Shown here piece after piece: positions 48,677-57,019 of a stretch of 64,000 nt of DNA. Below the pieces are notes generated by a model. That model saw only the letters and a list, made by a program, of their open reading frames with translations, was not told the origin of the DNA and ran no database searches. The DNA comes from Chlamydia sp. 17-3921 (GTDB lineage: Bacteria; Chlamydiota; Chlamydiia; Chlamydiales; Chlamydiaceae), in NCBI RefSeq assembly GCF_902705545.1, contig NZ_CACSHH010000003.1, positions 1-64,000 of the forward strand, given 5' to 3'. Positions within the stretch are counted from its first letter, which is position 1; every line of letters starts with the position of its first letter. The position numbers were made by a program, and so were the translations under genes.

Positions 48677-49924
48677 CTAAGCCTCCATTTCTCCGATTAG
48701 TTGTTTAAAAAGAACCCCACGTTCTTCAAAGCTTTGAAATTGATCGAAACTTGCACACCCTGGGGACAACAATACAGAATCTCCTGCTTCAGCAATTTCT
48801 TGAACCATATTTACTGCATCTTTTAAGTTTGTAGCCAAGGTTAAAGGAACATTCCCTTTTAAAGCTTGTGCTATTTCCTCTCGGCACTCTCCCATAGCTA
48901 TAACATATTTTGCTGTTTGAGCAATGATAGTAGAGAGAGTAGAGAAATCTCCACCTTTATTTCTGCCTCCTAAAATGATAATCACTCTCTTGCCCAAAGC
49001 AATAAGAGCCCGTTCTACAGCATCTATTGTTGTAGCTTTACTATCATTGTAGTAACGCACATCATGCTTTTTTCCAAGATATTCTATTCGATGGGGAGGC
49101 TTTTCAAATGTCTGAATTGCCAGCAGAAAACTTGCAAAAGGGACGTGACAAACCTCTTTAGCCAAAGCATAGGCTGCACAATAATTATCTCTATCATGCA
49201 AATATATTGATTTTAATGCACTTGCTTTATCTAAAACTTCTTGAATTTCTTCAGAATAAAATTGATAAGGCTTTCCCAAAGAAATTCCCTCCCCAACCCA
49301 TAAAGAATGGTCTTTTTTCAAGCTTTTCATAATACAAGTTTTTGCAGAGAAATATGCTTCCATAGTTCCATGATAATCAAGATGATTTCGACAAAAATTT
49401 AATATTGCAGCAGCAGATAATGTTGGAATTTTTTCTTCTTGGTCTACCAATTGAAAAGAGCTAACTTCTACAACACGAATTCCAGGTAACTTCATTTGCT
49501 CTAAAATAGGTTGTCCATTATTCCCCATAGACAATGCAGGAATTCCTAGAGTCTTTAAAAGATGTGTTAGGAATGTTGTTGTTGTTGTTTTTCCATTAGA
49601 TCCCGTAATTCCTAAAGAAGGATATTTTTGAAACTCAGAACTTTTTAATGCAATTTGTATATCAGTCTCTACAGGGATTTTTCGAGATTTAGCTTCTCTA
49701 ACCCAAGGGTGAGAAGGAAGGACTCCTGGAGAACGAATAACACTATCGACATCGCTAGGTAAATTGTTTTCTTTTTCCAAAAGTTTAACGTGGACATGCT
49801 TTACATACTTTAAAGCTTCTGAAGAACGATCTACAATAATTACATGATGTCCTTGTTCATAAAAGTATTTTGCTAAAGTTTTTCCAGAAATTCCAGCACC
49901 TAAAATAACAACTCTCTGGGACAT
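48677..49924 (-). CDS. murD: UDP-N-acetylmuramoylalanine-D-glutamate ligase
   Basis: Adds D-Glu to UDP-MurNAc-L-Ala in the cytosol. The N-terminal Rossmann fold is VILGAGISGKTLAKYFYEQG; the ATP loop is GITGSNGKTTTTTFLTHLL near residues 105-123; the C-terminal domain has YYNDSKATTIDAVERAL and IILGGRNKGGDF. LSPGCASFDQFQSFEERG near 390 is specific to MurD among Mur ligases. The length of 415 aa is a little short. One base separates it from mraY. Confidence 0.96.
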   Translation of the reverse strand: MSQRVVILGAGISGKTLAKYFYEQGHHVIIVDRSSEALKYVKHVHVKLLEKENNLPSDVDSVIRSPGVLPSHPWVREAKSRKIPVETDIQIALKSSEFQKYPSLGITGSNGKTTTTTFLTHLLKTLGIPALSMGNNGQPILEQMKLPGIRVVEVSSFQLVDQEEKIPTLSAAAILNFCRNHLDYHGTMEAYFSAKTCIMKSLKKDHSLWVGEGISLGKPYQFYSEEIQEVLDKASALKSIYLHDRDNYCAAYALAKEVCHVPFASFLLAIQTFEKPPHRIEYLGKKHDVRYYNDSKATTIDAVERALIALGKRVIIILGGRNKGGDFSTLSTIIAQTAKYVIAMGECREEIAQALKGNVPLTLATNLKDAVNMVQEIAEAGDSVLLSPGCASFDQFQSFEERGVLFKQLIGEMEA

Positions 49925-49925
49925 A

Positions 49926-50978
49926 CTATCTCCAAAATACAGAAAGAACGCCTATACCAGCACATATAATCCCAAATAACCAAAACCGCAGAACTATTTT
50001 AGATTCTGGAATACCTTTGTATTCATAATGGTGATGTAAAGGAGAGCACAAAAAAATACGTTTTTTTCTCCATCTATAATGTACGATCTGTAAGATCACA
50101 GAGCCCGCTTCTAAAACAAAAACTCCTCCGATAATTATTAGAAATAACTCAGCTCTGAGAATAACAGCAAAGCTTCCCAACATCCCTCCTAACAATAAAG
50201 ATCCTGTATCTCCCATAAAAATTTGAGCAGGAAATCCATTATACCATAGGAAGCCAACACTCATACCCACAAGTATTGCAAGAGCATAAACAATTTCTTG
50301 AGATATCTTCGGAAGCATGGGGCTGTGCATAGCAACAATAAGGAGGCCAAGAGCAGCAAAACTAAAAGTTCCTGCAGCAAGACCATCCAAACCATCCGTA
50401 AGATTTACAGCATTACAAGTCCCAACAATTGCAACAAGAGCAAGTCCTAAGCAAAATATTTTTCCAAACACAGAATGCATATATATAGATTCGGATACAA
50501 AAGGGATTCGCAATAAAAACAAAGGTTGAGTACTTCCATAAATTTTTGGAAGAACTACCAGAGTAGCAACAGCAATTAGCATTTGTACTAAAAATTTATG
50601 TTTAGCTTTTAAACCATGACCCTTTCTTTTTTTGTTTTTGATATTATCGTCATACCATCCTAGAGCACACCAACAAAATGCTAAAATTACAATTATCCAA
50701 GTTACCAAGCTATGCCAAGAGAACCAAATAAATATAGAAATTAGAAATACGACAAACAGAAGAACTCCTCCTCCAGTAGGAACTCTAGCCTTATTTTTAT
50801 GAAGAATTTCTAGTTCTTTGCAGTGTTCCTTGTGGATTTGATCTAAGAAATTTGAATGTTGTAACCATTGAATAATCGGAAGACCTAACAAAATAGTTAA
50901 AACTAACGCTAAAACACTGACAAGAATCAAATTAAAAAGAGATGGAGTTTTAAAAGAAGTATATATTAGGTAAATCAC
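49926..50978 (-). CDS. mraY: phospho-N-acetylmuramoyl-pentapeptide transferase
   Basis: Moves phospho-MurNAc-pentapeptide to undecaprenyl phosphate, giving lipid I. It is polytopic, with about ten spans. Conserved cytosolic loops are RVPTGGGVLLFVVFL, GWYDDNIKNKKRKGHGLKAK with the Asp pair, GTCNAVNLTDGLDGLAAGTF, and FMGDTGSLLLGGMLG; SPLHHHYEYKGIPESK is the histidine loop. The length of 350 aa is normal. It lies 13 bases after murF. Confidence 0.96.
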   Translation of the reverse strand: MIYLIYTSFKTPSLFNLILVSVLALVLTILLGLPIIQWLQHSNFLDQIHKEHCKELEILHKNKARVPTGGGVLLFVVFLISIFIWFSWHSLVTWIIVILAFCWCALGWYDDNIKNKKRKGHGLKAKHKFLVQMLIAVATLVVLPKIYGSTQPLFLLRIPFVSESIYMHSVFGKIFCLGLALVAIVGTCNAVNLTDGLDGLAAGTFSFAALGLLIVAMHSPMLPKISQEIVYALAILVGMSVGFLWYNGFPAQIFMGDTGSLLLGGMLGSFAVILRAELFLIIIGGVFVLEAGSVILQIVHYRWRKKRIFLCSPLHHHYEYKGIPESKIVLRFWLFGIICAGIGVLSVFWR

Positions 50979-50991
50979 ATGACACCTAAAA

Positions 50992-52335
50992 TTAAAAACA
51001 AACCAAAAGAGATTCTAAAGCTAAACAACGTGATCCCTTAAGAAAAACGACATCTCCTTGTTTAACGATATTTTTTAAGATTGGTTCTATATCGTGAACA
51101 GATGAGTAAAAACTCGTTTGGCAAGGCTGATCTTTTAGAGTGTGTTGAATTAAGCTCCATTTTTCTCCAACAAAAAATATCATATTAGCTTTTGATAAAG
51201 CCTTCATTGCAACAATAGCATGACCTTCATCAGAATATGCTCCGAGTTCTGACATATGTCCTAAAATTAAAATAATCCGTCCTTCTTCACTAGGATTAGG
51301 AAGAGCATCAAGAGCTGCGAGCATAGCTTCTGGGCAAGCATTATAAGCATCATTAATAATATGAATACCATTTCTAATGCTTTGTTCAAAACGCATAGGA
51401 GGAAGTTGTAAAGATGGCAAAGAGTAAATCAGATTCTCTATAGAAACTTTCAGAAGCCATGCTAAGGAAACTGCTATGAGCAAATTTACATAAGCAGGTT
51501 TATAGGAAAGAGCTATTGGTAAATGGATATCTTCATCAGGAGTTTGGATTGTGACTGTCTGAGAATCTATAGCTTTGTAACAAAAATCTGCAGATTGATC
51601 ATGAAAAGAAAAGGAAAAAATATCTGCTAGAGAAGATTTCGATCTAAGATGGTCATACCAAAGAGAATCTTTAGGAAGGAGTTGTAAACGACTATTGTTT
51701 AAAATAAGACTTTTTTCTTCCAAAATACCTTGAACTCCAGAAGGAAAGTTCTTTGTGTGTTGATCTGCGATATGAGTCATGACAACTATATCAGGCTGAA
51801 CTATTGAAAGGAGATTTTGCATGTTTCCTGGCTCAGAAACTCCCATTTCTAAAAGAATAAAATCCTCATCTCCATCAGCCATTAATAAACTCAGTGGCAC
51901 TGTTAATTGAGAATTATAGCTTTTTGGACTAGAGAAAACTTTATATGTTGAGGATAAGAATATTTTGGAAAATTCTTTCGTTGTAGTCTTCCCTAAAGAG
52001 CCGGCGATTCCAATAACATTTCCTTGAAACAAATTGTACTGACTATGTCCAGCTTCTTTTAAAGCACATTTTGGATCTTCAACACGTATTAATTCTAAGC
52101 CAAAACTTTCTCCTCGATATTTTTTAGAAACAACAGCTGCTACAGCTCCAGCTTTTGCAGCATTTCGAAGGAAACAATGACCATCTGTAGTATTGCCTGA
52201 AAGAGCAAAAAATAAATCTCCGGGCTGTACTAATCGAGAATCAATAGCTACACCAGAAATCTTTTCCATAGATTTTGAATAAGAAGCTTCCGGTAACATT
52301 AATGCAACCCAGTCCTCTACCAATGTAGATTTCAT
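50992..52335 (-). CDS. murF: UDP-N-acetylmuramoyl-tripeptide-D-alanyl-D-alanine ligase
   Basis: Adds D-Ala-D-Ala to the UDP-MurNAc tripeptide, the last cytosolic step. The N-terminal domain has VAIDSRLVQPGDLFFALSG near residues 30-48, the ATP loop is NVIGIAGSLGKTTTKEF near 105-121, then LMADGDEDFILLEMGVSEPG, and NDAYNACPEAMLAALDAL near 320. The length of 447 aa is normal. It is the first gene of the murF-mraY-murD-LysM-ftsW-murG-murC/ddl run. I found no convincing promoter in the 157 bases up to tRNA-Cys. Confidence 0.95.
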   Translation of the reverse strand: MKSTLVEDWVALMLPEASYSKSMEKISGVAIDSRLVQPGDLFFALSGNTTDGHCFLRNAAKAGAVAAVVSKKYRGESFGLELIRVEDPKCALKEAGHSQYNLFQGNVIGIAGSLGKTTTKEFSKIFLSSTYKVFSSPKSYNSQLTVPLSLLMADGDEDFILLEMGVSEPGNMQNLLSIVQPDIVVMTHIADQHTKNFPSGVQGILEEKSLILNNSRLQLLPKDSLWYDHLRSKSSLADIFSFSFHDQSADFCYKAIDSQTVTIQTPDEDIHLPIALSYKPAYVNLLIAVSLAWLLKVSIENLIYSLPSLQLPPMRFEQSIRNGIHIINDAYNACPEAMLAALDALPNPSEEGRIILILGHMSELGAYSDEGHAIVAMKALSKANMIFFVGEKWSLIQHTLKDQPCQTSFYSSVHDIEPILKNIVKQGDVVFLKGSRCLALESLLVCF

Positions 52336-52492
52336 AATTTATTCCTAACGTTCAGTTCCAACAATTTCTGACAAGTTCAATTATCTCTAAGAAATAATAT
52401 AAATAAAGATAATACACCCTATAGTGAAATTGAGAATTCTCTCTTACTATAAAATCTCATTTCGCTTAAACTAAAAGATCTTGTAGTTTTCT

Positions 52493-52563
52493 GGTGGCAT
52501 AGCCAAGCGGTAAGGCCGAGGCCTGCAAAGCCTCTATCCCCGGTTCGATTCCGGGTGCCACCT
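52493..52563 (+). tRNA. tRNA-Cys(GCA)
   Basis: A complete 71-base cloverleaf: acceptor GGTGGCA/TGCCACC with discriminator T (the identity base for Cys), D arm GCC/GGC, anticodon stem GAGGC/GCCTC around loop CTGCAAA giving anticodon GCA, and T arm CCCGG/CCGGG with loop TTCGATT. CCA is not encoded. It stands alone between murF (divergent) and groEL3. Confidence 0.96.
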
Positions 52564-52636
52564 TTCCAGCCTAAGATATTGTGAACTAAAATACGACTTG
52601 GTAGTGTGAATTTATATATTTCTACCGAGGATTCAC

Positions 52637-54142
52637 ATGTCCGATCAAGGAAAACTATCACATCATAATGCCAATCCAAAACTTTTTCTTGGTATAGACA
52701 AAGCTTGTGATCTTGTTAGAAAGTTTTATGGGCCTCGACATAATCTGTCCTCTTTAGCCTTTTTGGAAGAACGAGGATACTCTATTCTTTCTCAAACAGA
52801 ATTAGAAGATCCTTACGAAAATGCTGGTGTAGGTTTTGCTAAAGCAATGGCCAATAAAATTCATAAAAAGCATTTCGATGGAACCACAACAGGACTCATT
52901 CTTCTTCACACGATTTTAAAGGAAAGCTATAAAGCTTTAGGGGAAGGTTTTTCTACTCTCAAGCTTTCTCAAGCCCTTCAGAAAAAAATCTCTCAACTTC
53001 TTGAAATTTTAAATACATACTCTTGGCCAATAAAAGATGCCAAAAAAGTACAATGTTTAATCTTTACAGCTCTTCGTTCTCCTATTATCGCAGATGATCT
53101 TGCTGAAGCTTTTGCTATAACAGGCACTATAGGCTTAATATCCATTACAAAAAATTATCAATTAGAAATGCAGACAACTCAAGGTCTGAAAATAGATTTT
53201 GGTTTTACATCAGCTTATTTTGCTTCAGATCCTATAACCCGCACTACAACTATTTTATTTCCTAGAATTCTTATCTTGGACCAAAAAATTACTAACATTC
53301 ATATACTTCTTCCTCTGTTACAAGACATTTCTCAAAGAGACAAACATTTACTTATTTTTTGTGAAGATATAGATAAAGATGTTCTAGCAACTCTAATTGT
53401 AAATAAACTTCGAGGATTGCTGCAGGTTTCCGTCATTACTATTCCTGGACTCTCAACAGACAAACAAACTTTAGCAGAAGATATAGCTTTATTTACAGGC
53501 ACTCATATTTATTCTCAAAATATGGATCTCAATACAACTATTCTTGGATCATGCTCGTCTGTAGAGATCTCAGAAACTCAAACGACATTAATTGGTGGAC
53601 AACACGTTCCAGAGGTTCTTACATTAAAAGTCCGACAACTTGAAGAAGAAATTCGCACAACAGCCTCGTTAGAAGCTAAGTCTACATTAATAGAGAGGAT
53701 GCAACGACTTCAATGTTCTGTAGCTCTTCTTTCAGTCAAAGAAAATACAGAACCTCTTTATAGATTAGGTCTTACACTTATAGCTTCAGCAACAAAACAC
53801 GGCTATATTCCTGGAGGTGGAGTAGCTTTATTATATGCATCTTTAGATTTAGGAAATCCTAAAGATTTTCCCGAAGAAGAACGCGCAGCAACATATATTT
53901 TACAAGCAGCTTGCAAAGCTCCCTTAGAACAATTGATTCTCAATGCCAATCTTGATAGTAATGCAATTATAGAAAAATTAAAGACACTAGCAACTGTAAG
54001 CATGGGCTTCAATATTCTTTCTCAAGAAATTGAAGATTTAATTTCTGGAGGAGTATTAGATTCCTTGGCTACGATTTCAACAGCATTATCTTGTGCTATG
54101 GATACAGCATTAATGATACTCTCTTCTAAAACTATTGAATAG
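52637..54142 (+). CDS. groEL3: divergent third GroEL-like chaperonin
   Basis: A 501-aa GroEL relative. Retained marks are the equatorial FDGTTTGLILLHTIL near residues 79-93, YENAGVGFAKAMANKI and GYIPGGGVALLYASLDL near 389. By hand alignment the catalytic Asp52 is replaced by Ala, Asp398 by Leu, and six residues are missing after the first; Asp87 is kept. The Gly-Met-rich tail of true GroEL is absent. ATP-driven folding is therefore unlikely. No groES is beside it. It is the chlamydial groEL_3 by position (CT755); its role is unknown. Confidence 0.92.
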   Translation: MSDQGKLSHHNANPKLFLGIDKACDLVRKFYGPRHNLSSLAFLEERGYSILSQTELEDPYENAGVGFAKAMANKIHKKHFDGTTTGLILLHTILKESYKALGEGFSTLKLSQALQKKISQLLEILNTYSWPIKDAKKVQCLIFTALRSPIIADDLAEAFAITGTIGLISITKNYQLEMQTTQGLKIDFGFTSAYFASDPITRTTTILFPRILILDQKITNIHILLPLLQDISQRDKHLLIFCEDIDKDVLATLIVNKLRGLLQVSVITIPGLSTDKQTLAEDIALFTGTHIYSQNMDLNTTILGSCSSVEISETQTTLIGGQHVPEVLTLKVRQLEEEIRTTASLEAKSTLIERMQRLQCSVALLSVKENTEPLYRLGLTLIASATKHGYIPGGGVALLYASLDLGNPKDFPEEERAATYILQAACKAPLEQLILNANLDSNAIIEKLKTLATVSMGFNILSQEIEDLISGGVLDSLATISTALSCAMDTALMILSSKTIE

Positions 54143-54232
54143 AAGAGCATGCTATTTTCTCATTAGATTCTAAAGAAAAGTAATTTCTTCATCTGATAAA
54201 ATTGCACTAGTAATTCTTCAAAGGAAATCCTC

Positions 54233-55111
54233 ATGCTACCAAAATCTCAAGAAGCCTTTCGTTTGGTACATATTTCTGATATTCATTTTCGAGTTTTTCC
54301 TTGGAATCCTTTGAGCTGCTTTAATAAGCGATTAAAAGGACTACTCCGACAAGTTTTTAGTCCTATAGATTTTCATGCATCTACTATTTGTAAACGTTTC
54401 CCAGATCTTTTACATGACCTCCAAGCCGACAGTGTTTGCCTCACAGGAGATTTAACTTTAACAGCTTTGGATGCAGAGTTTCTGTTGGCACGTTATTGTG
54501 TTGATCGCTTATCAAAATATGCTCGAATCTATGTTCTTCCTGGAAACCACGATGTTTACACACAAAAAGCTTTAAGAGAGCAAACCTTTTATCATTACTT
54601 TCCAGATATTCAACTACAAAAGGAAAAACTTTCCATTAATAGACTCACCAAACACTGGTGGCTTGTACTTTTAGATTGCTCGTGTCTCAATGGCTGGTTT
54701 GCAGCAAATGGAGCTATTCAACAAACACAAATTTCTAATCTTGAAGATTTTTTGCGAACTCTTCCTACCAATGAAAACGTGATCATAGCAAACCATTACC
54801 CTTTACTACCCTCTAAAAAGAAAGCTCATGATCTTATTAATCATAAACTTTTACAACGAGCGCTCAAAAACTATCCCAATGTACATTTATACCTTCATGG
54901 ACACGAACATCAAGCTGCGGTGTATAACAACAAAGGTTTTTCACCAAGCCTCATTCTTAATAGCGGATCGGTATCTCTTCCTAGCAATGCACGTTTTCAT
55001 ATACTAGATTTATATCCTAGAAGTTACTTGGCTTATACAGCGGTATTTACAAATCTCTTAAAATACGAAGAGCCTTTAAAGATATCTATCAAAACATCTT
55101 TACAATCCTAG
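54233..55111 (+). CDS. calcineurin-like metallophosphoesterase
   Basis: A 292-aa protein with all motifs of the two-metal phosphoesterase fold: HISDIHF near residues 13-19, LTGDLTLTALDAEF near 72-85, LPGNHDVYTQ near 101-110, IIANHYPLLPS near 183-193, and YLHGHEHQAAV near 218-228. The substrate cannot be told; relatives include cyclic-nucleotide phosphodiesterases and LpxH-type enzymes. There is no signal peptide. It corresponds by position to CT754. It lies 90 bases after groEL3. Confidence 0.9.
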   Translation: MLPKSQEAFRLVHISDIHFRVFPWNPLSCFNKRLKGLLRQVFSPIDFHASTICKRFPDLLHDLQADSVCLTGDLTLTALDAEFLLARYCVDRLSKYARIYVLPGNHDVYTQKALREQTFYHYFPDIQLQKEKLSINRLTKHWWLVLLDCSCLNGWFAANGAIQQTQISNLEDFLRTLPTNENVIIANHYPLLPSKKKAHDLINHKLLQRALKNYPNVHLYLHGHEHQAAVYNNKGFSPSLILNSGSVSLPSNARFHILDLYPRSYLAYTAVFTNLLKYEEPLKISIKTSLQS

Positions 55112-55131
55112 AATTCCAAAACAACAAAAAG

Positions 55132-55153
55132 AGAAGGTTTTTATATACCTTCT
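55132..55153. terminator. hairpin between convergent genes
   Basis: AGAAGGT/ACCTTCT with an eight-base loop. On the minus strand it is followed by CTCTTTTTG, a fair T-tract that would end the efp transcript; on the plus strand the following sequence is TCTAAAATTTTTT. The right arm overlaps the end of the small gene. Confidence 0.6.
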
Positions 55154-55362
55154 TCTAAAATTTTTTCTGCTATATCTTGAAATAATTGAGGTGTTTCCGG
55201 AGTACTTTGAATATCTATATCTCGAACAGAATCGGGCATAACAACAAGCTTATTTACCCATGCTTGGCGTTTCTTTTTTTCTTCAAGAATAACCGCGCGA
55301 TCTTTTAGTTGTTTTAGCCAACGAGCTTCTTTTGAAAGTTCTTTTGTTTTTTTTTCTACCAT
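55141..55362 (-). CDS. small charged hypothetical protein
   Basis: A 73-aa protein, highly charged and probably helical in its first half (KELSKEARWLKQLKDRAVIL, then EEKKKRQAWVNKLVV), with an acidic C-terminus (FQDIAEKILEEGI). No signal peptide or cysteine. It is 51 bases downstream of efp on the same strand and probably co-transcribed. It corresponds by position to CT753. I do not recognise a family. Confidence 0.7.
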   Translation of the reverse strand: MVEKKTKELSKEARWLKQLKDRAVILEEKKKRQAWVNKLVVMPDSVRDIDIQSTPETPQLFQDIAEKILEEGI

Positions 55363-55413
55363 ATTTAATATCTAAGTTAGTGGTTTTTTTTTCACAATAG
55401 AACTTTTAAAGAA

Positions 55414-55986
55414 TTATTTGGAAACTCGCGATTCATAGCTACCATTTCGAGTATCAACTTTAACAATTTCCCCTTCTTCAATAAAGATTGGGACCATAAT
55501 TTTTGCTCCAGTATTCGTAACTGCAGGCTTCAGGACTCGTCCTGAAGCGGTGTCTCCACGAACTCCAGGGGCGGTTTCAGCAATAGAAAGCTCCATAAAA
55601 GTTGGAGGTTCTACAGCAATAACATCACCGTTATATAAAATCAAAGTATAGATAATATCTTCTAATAACCAATTTTTTACATTTTCCAATTTGTCCCAAA
55701 AAATAGTTTCTTGATCAAAAGATTTATCGTCCATAAAAGTAGCTCCTTCCTGATCTGTGTACAGAAGGCGCATACTGACTTCTCGAACATCTGCAGTTTC
55801 TATAGACTCTCCAGATTTAAACGTCCTTTCGATGACACGTCCTGTTAAAAAATTTTTAACTTTTATTCTATTAAAAGCCTGCCCCTTTCCAGGTTTTACA
55901 AACTCATTTTGTAAAATAAGATAGGGTTGACCATCAATTTCTACTCTCAATCCTACTCGAAATTCACTAGTACTTACACGGACCAT
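55414..55986 (-). CDS. efp: elongation factor P (second chlamydial paralogue)
   Basis: A 190-aa protein that binds the ribosome at proline stretches. The tip of domain I reads FVKPGKGQAFNRIKVKN with Lys34, the residue modified by beta-lysine in E. coli. Domains II (TGRVIERTFKSGESIETADV) and III (PGVRGDTASGRVLKPAVTNT) follow normally. No epmA/epmB is nearby. Chlamydiae carry two efp genes; this one matches the position of efp_2 (CT752). Confidence 0.95.
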   Translation of the reverse strand: MVRVSTSEFRVGLRVEIDGQPYLILQNEFVKPGKGQAFNRIKVKNFLTGRVIERTFKSGESIETADVREVSMRLLYTDQEGATFMDDKSFDQETIFWDKLENVKNWLLEDIIYTLILYNGDVIAVEPPTFMELSIAETAPGVRGDTASGRVLKPAVTNTGAKIMVPIFIEEGEIVKVDTRNGSYESRVSK

Positions 55987-56155
55987 AAGGTTCTTATTCC
56001 TTAATTTTTCATATTTATGTTATCTATGCTTTTCTCCTTTGTCCAGAAGAATGTCTTCACAAACTTTTATAGAGACCTAAGAATTCTAATCCTTTATTTA
56101 ATATAAATAATATAAAAGATTTTTAAGTGTTTTCAAAGTTCCTTTGGGAGAAATT

Positions 56156-57019
56156 ATGAAGAATATTACTATTAGTGAAGCTCTAATTGCTAGAGAAACT
56201 CTTGAGCGCTACTCTGGCTCTGAGATACAATCGTTTTGTCCCTATTTACTACTGACGAACTTCTCTTACTACGTTCAGAGTTTTGCAGAGATTCATCAAG
56301 TACCCATTCATGAAGGCTCGATGTTCTCCGCGGCTCATGCACCTCAGGTAAGCACATCTATTTTAGATTTTAAACTAGGATCTCCTGGAGCTGCTCTAAC
56401 TATGGATTTATGCTCTTTTCTTCCCGACGTAAAAGCAGCATTAATGCTTGGTATGTGTGGAGGTTTGCGCTCTCACTACCAAGTTGGGGATTATTTTATT
56501 CCTATAGCAAGCATCCGAGGAGAAGGCACCTCTGACGCCTATTTTTCTCCAGAGGTTCCAGCCTTAGCCAACTTTATGGTCCAAAGAACATCCACCGAAA
56601 TCTTAGAGAAAAATAAAGCAAATTTTCATATTGGAATCACCCATACAACAAATATCCGATTTTGGGAGTTCAATAAAGAGTTTAGGAAAAAGCTTTACGA
56701 AGCAAAAGTTCAAGCTGCAGAAATGGAATGTGCAACACTTTTTGCTGCAGGTTATCGCAGAAATCTTCCTATTGGAGCTTTATTACTGATTTCAGACTTA
56801 CCTTTAAGAAAAGAAGGTATTAAGACAAAGGAAAGTAGTAATTTCGTTCTGAAGACTTATACAAAAGATCATATCTTAACTGGTCTTCAAATCATATCAA
56901 AGCTTGAGAAAACATTGAGAAACCGTTCTTGCCACAACAAAGGCTTACCTCATATGGAACTTGGCGAGGCTGACGACACCATGGCAAAAGATTCCGCGAC
57001 TTCTGATGAGGATTATTGA
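56156..57019 (+). CDS. amn: AMP nucleosidase family protein
   Basis: A nucleoside phosphorylase-fold hydrolase. The ATG with GGGAG six bases upstream is used (287 aa); a TTG four codons earlier overlaps that sequence. Core marks are ALMLGMCGGLRSHYQVGDYF near residues 102-121, IGITHTTNIRFWEFNK near 166-181, and AAEMECATLFAAGYRR near 193-208 with the purine-site Glu, then LLISDLPL. It lacks the N-terminal domain of E. coli Amn (484 aa). An acidic tail (GEADDTMAKDSATSDEDY) ends it. AMP is the annotated substrate; another nucleoside is possible. Confidence 0.82.
   Translation: MKNITISEALIARETLERYSGSEIQSFCPYLLLTNFSYYVQSFAEIHQVPIHEGSMFSAAHAPQVSTSILDFKLGSPGAALTMDLCSFLPDVKAALMLGMCGGLRSHYQVGDYFIPIASIRGEGTSDAYFSPEVPALANFMVQRTSTEILEKNKANFHIGITHTTNIRFWEFNKEFRKKLYEAKVQAAEMECATLFAAGYRRNLPIGALLLISDLPLRKEGIKTKESSNFVLKTYTKDHILTGLQIISKLEKTLRNRSCHNKGLPHMELGEADDTMAKDSATSDEDY

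Noticed and set aside
52419-52679. 86-codon minus-strand frame over tRNA-Cys
   Set aside because: It reads through the tRNA in reverse and into groEL3; not coding.
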